From JABSOG01 sp047617105 (lineage in GTDB: Bacteria; Pseudomonadota; Gammaproteobacteria; Enterobacterales; Alteromonadaceae): a stretch of 64,000 nucleotides of DNA. The notes under the pieces are model-generated. The model made no database searches and was not told the DNA's origin. It saw nothing but the letters and a program-made list of their open reading frames with translations. The DNA lies in the NCBI GenBank assembly GCA_047617105.1, contig JBLGCB010000002.1, positions 23,791-87,790 on the forward strand. The letters run 5' to 3'. Of this stretch, positions 19,566-30,800 are shown piece after piece; the stretch's first letter is position 1; every line of letters starts with the position of its first letter. The position numbers and the translations under genes are program-made.

Positions 19566-22500
19566 CTAATCCTCGAATTCGCTGAGCAACTGGTCCATAA
19601 AGTCCAGCGTGTCATCTTTAACAGCGTTAGCTGCTATTTGTAGTGAAATATTGGCTATCGTCGGCGATTGAAATAAACTTTGTAACGATAGTGATAACCC
19701 AAAGCGGCTTTCAATCAGGCTAATCAGCTGCATCGCCAATAGTGATTGGCCGCCCAGTGCAAAGAAGTTACTGTTAATGCTGATATCATTTGCATTTATG
19801 CCCAGCAAGTCAGCCCAAATCTGGGCCAACAGCTGCTGCGCCTCGGTAGACGGGGCAATAAAATCTGTCTTAACACTGGAAAATGTCGCTATAGGTAACG
19901 CTTTACGGTCGATTTTGCCATTGCTATTGAGTGGCCATTGTTCAACAAAGATAAAGATTGATGGCACCATATAACTAGGCAAATGGGCACTCAAATGGGC
20001 TTTAAGTTCTGATTCACTGGTTTTATCAGCAATCACATAAGCCACCAGATGTTGATCGCCTTTGTGATCACTTTGCGCACAGACCTGAGCGCCGTTAATG
20101 GCCGGATGTGATGTCAATTGGCTTTCAATCTCGCCCAGTTCGATGCGTAATCCACGAATTTTCACCTGATGGTCAATTCGACCCAGGTAAAGCAAATTGC
20201 CATCGGCTTGATAACGGACCAAATCGCCGGTTTTATACAATCGCTGGCTATTAATCTGCGAAAATGGGTTATCGATAAAACATTGTGCGGTCAGCTCAGC
20301 TTGATTGAGATAACCCAACGCCAAGCCAACCCCACCAATATACAATTCGCCACTGGCACCAAATGGCACCAATTGTTGCTGCTGATCCAATACCAGCAAC
20401 TGGGTATTATCAATGGGTTTACCGATAGGCACGGTGTGATGTTCAGCAGCACAGGGCCAAAAACTGACATCAATGGCCGCCTCGGTCGGTCCGTAGAGGT
20501 TATGTAATTTGGCTTTGCTATTAGCGAAAAACGTTTGCTGAATATCGTTGGTTAATGCTTCCCCACTACAAAATACCTGTTTAACCGCCGAACCCTGTAA
20601 CCAATGGCCCGAATGCTTAGAATTGAGCATTTGCGCCAGCATCGAAGGCACAAAATGCAATGTAGTGATCTGCTGTTGCTTGATAACCTCAGCCAGATAA
20701 GCCGGGTCTTTATGCCCTTGCGGTTTGGCGATTACTAGGGTCGCACCAGTCACCAGTGGCCAAACAAATTCCCATACCGAAACATCAAAGCTGTACGGTG
20801 TTTTTTGCAATACTCTGTCGTTGTCGGTCAATGGATATTGCTTTTGCATCCAGTGAATTCGATTGACCAAACCTTGATGGCTGCACACCACCCCTTTTGG
20901 TGCGCCGGTAGAACCTGAGGTATAGATCAAATACGCTGGTGCCTGAGGTGAGAGAGGTGAGAGAGGTGAGAGGGGTGAGAGGGGTGAGAGGGGTGAGAAA
21001 GGTGAGAGGGATGATTGCACTGGCCTAAGAGCCGCTGTTGACGGTGCTTGATCTAAACACTGACGCACCAACTGCTCGGTGAGCACCATCATTGGCTGGC
21101 TGTCGGCCAGTATGGTATCGATTCTCGAAGTTGGTAATTCAGGGTCAATCGGCAGATAAGCCGCGCCAGATTTAAGCACCGCCCAAATTGCAATCACCAT
21201 TTCTATTGAACGCTGCATATGCAAAGCGACAAACCCACCTTGTTGCCCCTGTTGCATCCCCTGTTGCATCACCTGTTGTTTCCCCTGTTGCAGCAAATAG
21301 TCAGCCAATTGATTGGCCTGCTGATCAAGCGCTCGATAACTTAAGCGCTGCTCACCAAAGACCAAGGCACAGTGATCACCAGATAGCGCCACTTGTGCTT
21401 CAAATAACTGATGTATGCATTGATCATGGGGGTAATCGGCGTCAGTTTGGTTGAGTTCGAATATCTGCTGTTGTTCTGACAACGGTAATACAGAGCCTAG
21501 TACAGAACTGGGTTGGCTGGACTCACTCAGCAAGTTCGACAATGCGGTTTCAAAGTAAGCGCAGATGCGCCGAGCGCTATATGGCTGCTCGACCTGAACA
21601 TTGATCACAAAGTCATCACCATAATCATCCACCGATATGGTCAATGGATAGTTAGTCCGCTCTTTAGTGCCAATAAACTTTAACCCGGCCAGTGGATTGT
21701 GCTCGTCCAACGGTGGCGCTTTTTGGCTATGGCGATAGTTGATGATGGCGCTAAATAAAGGCAGTTCAGCGGCAATGCCACTGCAACTTTGCGCCAGGGC
21801 CAATGACACTTGTTCAAAGGGCACTAAATCCAATAATGATTGATTGACCTGGGTCACCAAGCCACTGGAATTAGAGCTCAGGTTACAGTCCAGCTTCACC
21901 CGCAGCGGTAAGGTATTAATAAACATACCCATCGAACCCTGTTCACCCCCTTGTAACCGACCTGACATCACGGTGCCAAAGACCACATCATTTGAAGCCC
22001 CTGAACAGGCAGCAATCACCATCGCCATCGCACTGTGGAACAATGCCGCCGGAGTGAGTTTTAATTGCTTGGCTCGCTGGCGTATTTGCAGGCTTAGCGC
22101 AGTTGGCAATTGCTGTTCTTGCTCATCAATCGAGCCACCCTGGTTTTGAACATTAGTAAGATTAAAGGGCAAGGTCGGTTGTTCGATATCACCGAGCAAC
22201 TGACTGAAATACGCGGTGGCATCCTGCGTTTGCAGCTGCTGTTGATGATGGCTATGGGCGACAAATTCTCGATATTGCACCGGGGCAGCCAGTTGTTCGA
22301 CATTGCCGGCAAAAATCAGCGCCAACTCTTGTTGAATAATGGCTAACCCGACATGATCAGACACCACGTGGTGTTCTAATAAACCAATCATATATTCGTC
22401 ATTCACCCGATGATGGGCCACGGTTAAGCCAATCAGCGGTGCCTTTTCGATATTTATGGTCATATCAGCACAATGGCGCTGCATTTGGGCCAAATGGTCC

Positions 22501-25500
22501 TGACTGTCATCAAACTCCCTGTCATCAAATTCACTGTCATCAAACTCAACCATGGTCACAGGCAAGGTCACCTCTCGATAAACCACCTGCACCGGTTGGG
22601 TGCGATGACGCCATAATATCGCTGTTCGCAACACATCATGGCGTTTTATCACCTGTTGCAGGCCATCAATAAATAACGCATAAGCCTCACTGCCCTGAAT
22701 CCGTAAGAAAGCTGGCATCACATAAGGGTCGTTGTCAGGGTCAATCATATGGTGAAACAAAATCCCCTGCTGTAGCGAGGCCAATGGATAGATATCTTCA
22801 ATATTGGCCGCACCACCGGGTACTTTGGCGACGATCGAGGCAATGTCATCACTATTGAGCGTGACCATACTGAGCATATCTGGGGTGATATGGGTGCAAT
22901 CTGCGGGGATACCATTGGCGGGCGCGCTAAACCTTGCCACCGTGCTATTTTTGAGCAACAAAGCCAGTGATTTTAAGTCCGGGTTGGCAAATATCTCGGT
23001 GGCCGATAGGCTGATATTTTGCTGTTGCAAGGTGGTGATCATCTGCATCACCAACAGTGAATGACCACCGAGTTGAAAGAAGTTGTCGTCACGACTCACG
23101 TTTTCGACATCGAGCACTTCTTGCCATACCAATGCCAACTGTTTTTCGGCCTTTGTCTTGGGTGGCTGGCTTTGCGGTGGTAGGCTCAGTGGTGGAAGGC
23201 TTAGTTTTGGCAGGCTTAGCTTTGGCAACGCTTGAACCGCGACTGCTGGTAAACCCTGATCGGCACAATGATCATCAGTTAATACATGGCTAGACCCATC
23301 CGCTTCAAGCAGCAGCTGTAAAGCATTGAGCATATCGTCAATCACTTGTTTTGCTGGTATTTGCTGATCAATTTCAGCGGTGATGGCGAAACCTGCGCTA
23401 GCGCCATAATCATCCACAGACAAGGTAAATGGGTAGTTACTCGGCTCCGCCACTTCAACCAATTTAATGCCATTTAAAGCGTGGTCGTTAGCGGGGGATG
23501 AATGGCGATAATTTAACAGCGCACTAAACAAACCCTGTTCTGTCGGCAACTGAGCACATTGTTTTGCCATCGCCAATGAGCATTGTTCATGGGGGATCAG
23601 CGCTTGCAAATTTTGCTGCATCAGCCGCAATAACTGATCAGCGGTGAGCTGATAAAGGTTAATTCTCAGCGGTAAGGTATTAATAAACAAACCCAACATG
23701 GCATCGAGATTGTCAATATTTTGCAACCGTCCAGACATCACCGTGCCAAACACGATATCACTGCGACCACTGGCCTGCGCCACCACCAGCGACCATGCGC
23801 CATGAAATAATACCGCAGGTGACATACCATATTGCTTGGCAGTATCACGTATCTGCTGTGAAAGGGGGTTATCGAGGGTGTGTTTATGCTGTGCTAGCTG
23901 ACCACCAACGTTTAGATCGTAGGGCAGTGTTGCAGTATTCATACCAGCCAACTGCTGAGTAAAATAGGCCATCGATTCAGCCTGACTGCTGCTGTGTTGA
24001 GCTGTGCCTGTAAAAGCTGCAACAAAGTTGCGGTAAGGCACCGATGGATTTAAGTTCAATTCATCACCAGCAACAAAAGCGGCTAATTCTTTGATAATAA
24101 TATCAACACTGACATGATCTGAAATAATATGGTGCTCTAAAAACAGCACCGCATGACGGTCGGTTTTGGGGTCTTTGGCCACCTGAACTTGCAATAACGG
24201 TGCTTGTTGTAAGTCGATGCTGAAGTTTCTGCCTCCTTGTGAAGAGAGTTGATGCTGGCGCATCAGTTCGACAATATCGTCATTGCCTGCCAACTCTAAC
24301 CAAGTCAGCGATAATGGTGCTTGGCGACTGATCACCTGAACTGGCTTTTTCAGTTTACGCCAAACAATCCGGGTTCTTAACACATCATGACGGTTAATCA
24401 GCCACTGCAAGCCTTCAACCAGACGATTGAAAATATTTTCATTGGCCACATCCAACAAAGCACTCACCACATAAGGGTCATTGTCGGGGTCAATCATATG
24501 GTGAAACAAAATGCCTTGTTGCAGCGGTGCCAGCGGGTAAATATCTTGGATATTGTCAGCACAACCCAGCTGGTCTATCTCACTTTGGCTCAGTTCAATC
24601 AGCGGCAACATTTCTGGGGTGATGGCCTGACAATCATCGGGGATTTTATTGGCTGGAACAGCCGCAGATACCAACGCGGTGGATGCAACAATGGCCGCGG
24701 CCAAACCCGCAGGCGTCGGGGTTTTAAACAGTTGCGCCGCCTCAATCACCAGCTCGCGTTTACGCAACGCAGACAATAGCTGAACCACCAATAATGAGTG
24801 ACCGCCGAGGGTGAAAAAGTTATCGTCAATACCAACATGATTAATATCAAGCAGCTGTTGCCACACTTCACATAGGGTGGCTTCTAGTTCGTTGGTAGGC
24901 GCTTGTGGTTTAATAAGCCGCTGACTTTGCGGTGCCGGTAAGGCCTTTTTATCAATTTTACCATTGGCGGTTAATGGCAAACGCTCCAGCGCAATAAAGA
25001 CCGATGGCAGCATATAATCAGCCAAACTGACGGCCAGTTGCTGACGTAATGTTGTAGTGTCTATATCGTTGTTGGAGGTGTTGTTGGCGGTAAAATACGC
25101 CGCCAGCGCTTTATCGCCATTGGCTTTTTTATAGACAGTGACCAGGGCTTGTTTGACCCCTTCACATTGTTGTAATACCGCTTCGATTTCGGCTAATTCA
25201 ACCCTGAACCCGCGAATTTTCACCTGATCATCAATACGACCGACAAACTCCAATTGTCCATCAACGCCCCAGCGCACCAAATCGCCACTACGATATAACA
25301 AACCTGGACCAAAAGGAGATGGCACAAACCGTTCAGCGGTGAGTTCTGGCTGATTTAAATAACCCCGAGCGACGCTGTCACCACCGATAAATAGTTCACC
25401 GAGGGCATTAAATGGCAGTTGATTGTGCTTGGCATCTAACACATACAGTTGAGTGTTGATATTTGCTTCACCGATGGGGATTTCGCCGCTGGCGCTAAAC

Positions 25501-27890
25501 GACTGATGCAAATGATAACCACAGGCAGTGACCGTCGCTTCAGTTGGGCCATAAGTGTTGACCAATTCAACACTTTGTCCTTTGCTACTCCTTTTACGAC
25601 TACATTGCTCAAACCAACGATTGGCCAAACCCGCTTGCAGCGCTTCGCCACCGACGATCACCATGCGTAAAAATTCGGGTAACACCTTCAGTTGACAGGA
25701 AGCCAGCTGATGCCAAAAGGCGGTGGGTAAGCTAACCAGCGAAATTTGCTGCTGCTGACAAAAATCGAAAAAGGCCAGCGGGTCGATGGCACATGCTTCG
25801 TTTCTTAACACCAACTCGGCACCAAAACACAATGCGCCAAAGATTTCTTCTACCGCAATATCAAAGTTGATGGTCGAAAATTGCAATACTTTATCTTGGG
25901 CGGTAATGCGATAACGCTGCTGCACATTGAGCAAAAAGTTGCTCAGCTGACGGTGCTCTACCATCACCCCTTTGGGGTTGCCGCTGGTGCCCGAGGTATA
26001 AATCACATAGGCCAAACTTTGTGGAGTGATGGTGATGTCTGGCAATGTGGTTTTACAGCCATATTGGACATATTTTGCATGGTCCATCAGCAACAACTCA
26101 GCGTCAGACCCTTTGAGCGCAGCATGTTCTGCCAGCGATTGTTGGCTGATAATGGTTTTCAGTCCGGCATCGTTGATCATATATTGCAACCGGGCGGCCG
26201 GGTATGCCGGGTCTAGCGGCACATAAGCACCACCGGCTTTTAAAATCGCCAACATCGCCACCAGCATATCGGCGCAGCGGTGAAAACATAACCCCAGCAA
26301 GGTATCAGCAACCACCTGATGGTGTTCAATCAAGTGATGGGCGAGCGCATTACTTTGCTGTTCAAGTTCACTATAACTTAAGCTTTTTGCACCATCCTTT
26401 ACCGCGTAAGCATCTGGATTAAGTTGGGCCTGCTGACGGATTAACAGTGGTGCCGGGGCAATGGCCTGGTGCTGTTCTGTTGCTGCTGGTACAGCCACTC
26501 CCATTGCCACTTGCGGCTGAATATCAGCCAAAGTAGCACTGGCCGGGTCACTATGCTGCGCCAAATTAAGCAAGGTTTGTTTAAACAGATTCAGCATCAC
26601 TGCCACCGCTTGCGGCTCAAAATCAGAACAGCGATAAGTCAGCTCTAGCTGTAACCCGCTACCAGATAATCCATTGGGCGGTATCACCGTGACGGTTAAT
26701 GGATAATTGAGGTTCGAACGGTTTTCTGCGGCTTCGACGGTAAAATCCAGTTGATTTAACAGCTCACCCATCGGCGCATTTTCATAAACAAAAATGCTGT
26801 TAAACAGCGGTTGATGCTCGACTTCACTCCACTGCTGAATCAATGCCAATGAAGTGTGCTCATGCTCTCGCAGGTCTAAGTTATCTTGTTGGAGTTGGCC
26901 CAACCAAACACTTAATGGTTGCTGCGAATTCAACCGACAACGCAGCGGCAAGGTATTGATAAACAAACCGAGCATCGATTCAATGCCTGCCACCGGGGCT
27001 GAACGACCTGCCACCGTGACACCAAATAAAACCTCATAGTCGCCACTGTATAACGCCAATGTTTGCGCCCAGGCCCCTTGCAACAAAGTGTTTAAGGTCA
27101 CCTGATACTGGCGGGCGATGGCTTGCAGCTGTTTGGTGTTTTGCTGACTCAACTCACTGGTCAAGTCTTTACTCAACGGCTGATTGGCCGCTTTAAAACG
27201 ATTGGGTTGCTCAATAGCCAACGAGGTTGGACTAGCAAAACCTTGCAGTTTTTGTTGCCAAAACGCCTGTTGCGGTTGTTTCTCAAGGTCTTGGGCTTCT
27301 AACCAAACAATATAGTCTTCGAAACGGGCGGGTTTGCTTAACTGCAAAGATTTGCCATCAGCAAAGTGGCCATAATATTGCAAAAAGTCGCTCATGATCA
27401 GCGAGAAACACCAGGCATCCATTAAGATATGGTGATAACTGCGGGTAAACTGATAACGATTATCACCGAGTCGAATCAGTCGAACATGCATTAATGGCGC
27501 TTGGTGAAAGGCCAAACCTTGTTCGCGCTCCTGTGCGAGTAATTGCTCAAGCTGTTGCTGCTGCTGGCTTTCGCCCAAGTGCGACCAGTCGAGAAAATCA
27601 AACGGCAATTCCACCGATTTCATCACCACCTGTAACGGCTGCTCTTGGCTGCGGTGAACAAAGCAAGTACGCAATATCTCATGCCGTGCCACCACGGCCT
27701 GCCACGCGGTGGCAAAAGCGTCGATATTCAGATTCTCCATCACCATAATATGACGGTACTGTTGTAAATACATGCCGCAACCCGGATGCATCAGGCTATG
27801 AAATAACATGCCTTGCTGAGTCGGCGTTAATGGGTAAATCGCAGCTATCTGTTTGGATAAGGCATTGTTTATTAAAGTAGGGTTATTCAT
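19566..27890 (-). CDS. NRPS-2: C-A(basic)-T-C-T-C-A(Ser)-T with an A-less unit
   Basis: 2774 aa. C1 has SYHHILMDAW (about 153), a form seen in DCL domains, and follows the epimerase of NRPS-1. A1 (YTSGTSGNPKG about 633) reads D-I-E-S-I-G-T-V-T; the acidic residue at the third position suggests a basic substrate such as Lys or Orn. T1 is near 1028. C2 has HHIISDHVS (about 1255) but no A domain follows: a Pro/Leu-rich repeat linker (about 1555-1575) leads straight to T2 (LGGHSLL about 1610). C3 has HHVVSDHVG (about 1842). A2 (about 2312) reads D-V-W-H-F-S-L-I-D, a Ser code; T3 has LGGQSLL near 2715. C2 and C3 share the QQGILFHHMIDPDNDPYV segment. The start overlaps the NRPS-1 stop (ATGA). Several linkers carry in-frame tandem repeats. 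Confidence 0.92.
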   Translation of the reverse strand: MNNPTLINNALSKQIAAIYPLTPTQQGMLFHSLMHPGCGMYLQQYRHIMVMENLNIDAFATAWQAVVARHEILRTCFVHRSQEQPLQVVMKSVELPFDFLDWSHLGESQQQQQLEQLLAQEREQGLAFHQAPLMHVRLIRLGDNRYQFTRSYHHILMDAWCFSLIMSDFLQYYGHFADGKSLQLSKPARFEDYIVWLEAQDLEKQPQQAFWQQKLQGFASPTSLAIEQPNRFKAANQPLSKDLTSELSQQNTKQLQAIARQYQVTLNTLLQGAWAQTLALYSGDYEVLFGVTVAGRSAPVAGIESMLGLFINTLPLRCRLNSQQPLSVWLGQLQQDNLDLREHEHTSLALIQQWSEVEHQPLFNSIFVYENAPMGELLNQLDFTVEAAENRSNLNYPLTVTVIPPNGLSGSGLQLELTYRCSDFEPQAVAVMLNLFKQTLLNLAQHSDPASATLADIQPQVAMGVAVPAATEQHQAIAPAPLLIRQQAQLNPDAYAVKDGAKSLSYSELEQQSNALAHHLIEHHQVVADTLLGLCFHRCADMLVAMLAILKAGGAYVPLDPAYPAARLQYMINDAGLKTIISQQSLAEHAALKGSDAELLLMDHAKYVQYGCKTTLPDITITPQSLAYVIYTSGTSGNPKGVMVEHRQLSNFLLNVQQRYRITAQDKVLQFSTINFDIAVEEIFGALCFGAELVLRNEACAIDPLAFFDFCQQQQISLVSLPTAFWHQLASCQLKVLPEFLRMVIVGGEALQAGLANRWFEQCSRKRSSKGQSVELVNTYGPTEATVTACGYHLHQSFSASGEIPIGEANINTQLYVLDAKHNQLPFNALGELFIGGDSVARGYLNQPELTAERFVPSPFGPGLLYRSGDLVRWGVDGQLEFVGRIDDQVKIRGFRVELAEIEAVLQQCEGVKQALVTVYKKANGDKALAAYFTANNTSNNDIDTTTLRQQLAVSLADYMLPSVFIALERLPLTANGKIDKKALPAPQSQRLIKPQAPTNELEATLCEVWQQLLDINHVGIDDNFFTLGGHSLLVVQLLSALRKRELVIEAAQLFKTPTPAGLAAAIVASTALVSAAVPANKIPDDCQAITPEMLPLIELSQSEIDQLGCADNIQDIYPLAPLQQGILFHHMIDPDNDPYVVSALLDVANENIFNRLVEGLQWLINRHDVLRTRIVWRKLKKPVQVISRQAPLSLTWLELAGNDDIVELMRQHQLSSQGGRNFSIDLQQAPLLQVQVAKDPKTDRHAVLFLEHHIISDHVSVDIIIKELAAFVAGDELNLNPSVPYRNFVAAFTGTAQHSSSQAESMAYFTQQLAGMNTATLPYDLNVGGQLAQHKHTLDNPLSQQIRDTAKQYGMSPAVLFHGAWSLVVAQASGRSDIVFGTVMSGRLQNIDNLDAMLGLFINTLPLRINLYQLTADQLLRLMQQNLQALIPHEQCSLAMAKQCAQLPTEQGLFSALLNYRHSSPANDHALNGIKLVEVAEPSNYPFTLSVDDYGASAGFAITAEIDQQIPAKQVIDDMLNALQLLLEADGSSHVLTDDHCADQGLPAVAVQALPKLSLPKLSLPPLSLPPQSQPPKTKAEKQLALVWQEVLDVENVSRDDNFFQLGGHSLLVMQMITTLQQQNISLSATEIFANPDLKSLALLLKNSTVARFSAPANGIPADCTHITPDMLSMVTLNSDDIASIVAKVPGGAANIEDIYPLASLQQGILFHHMIDPDNDPYVMPAFLRIQGSEAYALFIDGLQQVIKRHDVLRTAILWRHRTQPVQVVYREVTLPVTMVEFDDSEFDDREFDDSQDHLAQMQRHCADMTINIEKAPLIGLTVAHHRVNDEYMIGLLEHHVVSDHVGLAIIQQELALIFAGNVEQLAAPVQYREFVAHSHHQQQLQTQDATAYFSQLLGDIEQPTLPFNLTNVQNQGGSIDEQEQQLPTALSLQIRQRAKQLKLTPAALFHSAMAMVIAACSGASNDVVFGTVMSGRLQGGEQGSMGMFINTLPLRVKLDCNLSSNSSGLVTQVNQSLLDLVPFEQVSLALAQSCSGIAAELPLFSAIINYRHSQKAPPLDEHNPLAGLKFIGTKERTNYPLTISVDDYGDDFVINVQVEQPYSARRICAYFETALSNLLSESSQPSSVLGSVLPLSEQQQIFELNQTDADYPHDQCIHQLFEAQVALSGDHCALVFGEQRLSYRALDQQANQLADYLLQQGKQQVMQQGMQQGQQGGFVALHMQRSIEMVIAIWAVLKSGAAYLPIDPELPTSRIDTILADSQPMMVLTEQLVRQCLDQAPSTAALRPVQSSLSPFSPLSPLSPLSPLSPLSPQAPAYLIYTSGSTGAPKGVVCSHQGLVNRIHWMQKQYPLTDNDRVLQKTPYSFDVSVWEFVWPLVTGATLVIAKPQGHKDPAYLAEVIKQQQITTLHFVPSMLAQMLNSKHSGHWLQGSAVKQVFCSGEALTNDIQQTFFANSKAKLHNLYGPTEAAIDVSFWPCAAEHHTVPIGKPIDNTQLLVLDQQQQLVPFGASGELYIGGVGLALGYLNQAELTAQCFIDNPFSQINSQRLYKTGDLVRYQADGNLLYLGRIDHQVKIRGLRIELGEIESQLTSHPAINGAQVCAQSDHKGDQHLVAYVIADKTSESELKAHLSAHLPSYMVPSIFIFVEQWPLNSNGKIDRKALPIATFSSVKTDFIAPSTEAQQLLAQIWADLLGINANDISINSNFFALGGQSLLAMQLISLIESRFGLSLSLQSLFQSPTIANISLQIAANAVKDDTLDFMDQLLSEFED

Positions 27891-30800
27891 GATTGTAACT
27901 CGGCTAGTAAGGAGACAAATGCCGCATCATCGATGCCCGCATGAGGAAAATCGGATCCGGTGGCCCGGCCATTGGCCTGATTAGAACAATGCCGAACAAT
28001 CGCCTTCACTTGCTGGTCAAACGCCACCGCGACCTCCGGCAAGGTATTAAATACCGGATGGTTGTTCGGATAACACCAATCAACTTGCAAGCTGCCATTA
28101 ACGATGATGGCATTGATATCCAGCAGGTGAGGACGCTGGTTTTGGGCCCCACGCATACCCACGCACATTGCTGGTATTAACTGAAAAGCTTGATCATCAA
28201 GCTGTGGCTGCTGGCCGAGGTAGTTAAACGAGACCAACGATGAATGACCCCACTCTTGCGTTTGTGGTAATGGCTGTGCGCCATAACGAATCATGCCATA
28301 ACTCAAACCATGGTCAGGCACATTACGCAATTGCTCTTTGGTGTCGATGATGGCTTGTTCGAGTGAGTCGCTGGTGGTGAACTTTTGCGGATAACGACAA
28401 GTAAACCAGCCGATGCTACGGGATAAATCGATGTCGGCTGTTAAAGCTTCACGGCCATGACCTTCAAGCTCAATGGTAATTTGAGTCAGATTCAACCACT
28501 GACTCAAGGTTCTCACCAAGGCACAAATCAACAACTCCTGCACTCGGGTATGATATGGCTGATTTGATTGATGGATTAACGCGCTGGTAATAGATTCGTC
28601 AAACCCCATCCTATGATGGCGGCTGTTACCATAACGGTTATCAACCTGTGAGATAGCGGTGACAGATAACTGTTGCATCCAGTATTGACGTTTATTGTCG
28701 ATATCTTCAATAGCGGTTTGGGCCAACAGCTGTTGCCAATCGGCAAATTCGGTTGATACGGGATCCAAGCTTTGCTGATGGTAGGCTTTAAGCAAATCAT
28801 CGACAATAATCCGCCATGATACCGCATCAACAATCAAGTGGTGCGCCGCCAGCAGCAAGGTATTGCTTTGGGCAAACCAGACAAAACGTAATAACGGCGC
28901 TGCCGCCAAGTCAAAGTCACCCTGCACCAATGTAAGCAGTTCGTCATCAACTTGTGCATCAATCACTTTCACCACATCTGCCGCCCAGTGCGATTGATAA
29001 TCTTGGTAATGCTGTGACCAGCTGCTCTGGGTTTGGTTCTGACTAAAGGCCAATCGTAAACTGGCATGATGGGCCAAGATAGCGTCCGTTGCAGTGACTA
29101 ACGCTTCAATATTCAACCCATTGGGTGCTTTTAATAAAATCGATTGATTCCAATGACCCGGATTATCTAGCTTTTGCTCGAGCAACCAATGCTGAATTGG
29201 GGTCAGCGCAAATGATTGTTGAGTGAGTGAGGTCTGAGCTATTGGTTGCACTGGCTGTTGTTTTAAAGCCAGTGCTGCCGCCAATGCTGCAATCGTTTTA
29301 TAAGCAAAAATATCTTTGGGCAAAATCTGAATATTATGGCTTCGTGCTTTGGCCACCACTTGTAAACTGAGAATTGAGTCACCACCGCTGGCAAAAAAGT
29401 CATCATCAACGCTTAACTCAGGTTTGCCGAGCATTTGCCGCCAAATTTCCAGCAGCACAGTCTCTGTAGGATTAAGCACTCTGTTTTGCACACTGGTCGC
29501 GGTTGGTTTCTCACTGCACGCAGGCAAGGCTTTTTTATCGATTTTGCCATTGGCTAACCGTGGCAAAGCCTCTAACAATACCCAATCAGCAGGCTGCATA
29601 TAATCGGGCAATGCTTGGGCTGCAAGCTGTTGAATAACCTCAAGCTGCTGTTCACTGACCAGATAAGCCACCAGCGAATTTTTGCCCTGTGCATTGGTGA
29701 TATTCAGCACCACGGCATCGCTAACATGCTGCTTTAACCAGTGTTCAATCTCGCCAAGTTCTACCCGGTAGCCGCGTATTTTCACCTGGCTGTCATTGCG
29801 ACCAAGATAATGCAATTGCTGCCCGTGCATCACCACACTGTCACCGCTGCGATACCAGCGTTTACCCTGATATTGATAAAACTGTTGCTGGTTCAACTTT
29901 ATTTGATTGAGGTAACCTGCGGCCACGGTCGGGCCACTAATATGCAGCTCACCAGGGAACCCCTCAATCTGATGATGACCAGCACTATCCACCACCCTGA
30001 CGGTCATATTGGCCATCGGTTGGCCCAGCGCAATACTATCTGCGTCGTCTCCAGTCAGCTTGTTTAGTAATACCCCGATGGTGGTTTCAGACGGTCCATA
30101 ATGATTAAAAATAGCCAACGCTGGTTTTTGTGCCCTGATGCGATTAAACAGTTGTGGCGAAAAGGCTTCGCCACCACAAATCAGCACCTGTTGTGGCAAA
30201 ATTTCTAAAGCATCTTGCTGTTCAGCCAACAGCAAACCATTTAAATGTGACGGCACGATTTTAAGGCAATCAACCGGCTCGGCTTTAAGTGCACTGACCA
30301 ATGCTTGGCTATCTAGCGCCAGCGATTCAGCCAATAAACGCAAACAACGCCCAGTCAGCAGCGCACCAAATAATGCGGTATAACCCAAGTCTGCACTGTG
30401 ATTAGACAAACTGGCCATGCTGGCATTGGCCGTTAAACCGAGTTGAGGCATTACCCCGCTGACATAATGAACCAAATTACTTTGACTGATGCAAACCGCT
30501 TTAGGGTTACCGGTCGAGCCTGAGGTGTAAATACAATAGGCTTCGTCTTCAGGTTGATTAGACACTTGCTCTGACGAATAGGTATATGCTCCACTAGTCG
30601 AGGTTAAGTGATCATTGCTGATCACAAGGGCCAGCCCGGCATCTTTAACAATGTAATCAATTCTTGCCTGTGGCCACTGGGTATCAAGCACCACAAAAGA
30701 ACCGCCAAGACGCCAGCTAGCCAACATCAACACCACCTGCTTGACACCACGAGGTAAATGAATGCCTAACCTTTTATTGGCACCAAAACCCTGCTCAACC

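Noticed and set aside
22800..24700. NRPS-2 as a pseudogene because an A domain is missing
   Set aside because: The frame is intact for 2774 codons, the C2 and T2 active-site motifs are preserved, and the linker is smooth, so a functional A-less unit is more likely than decay.
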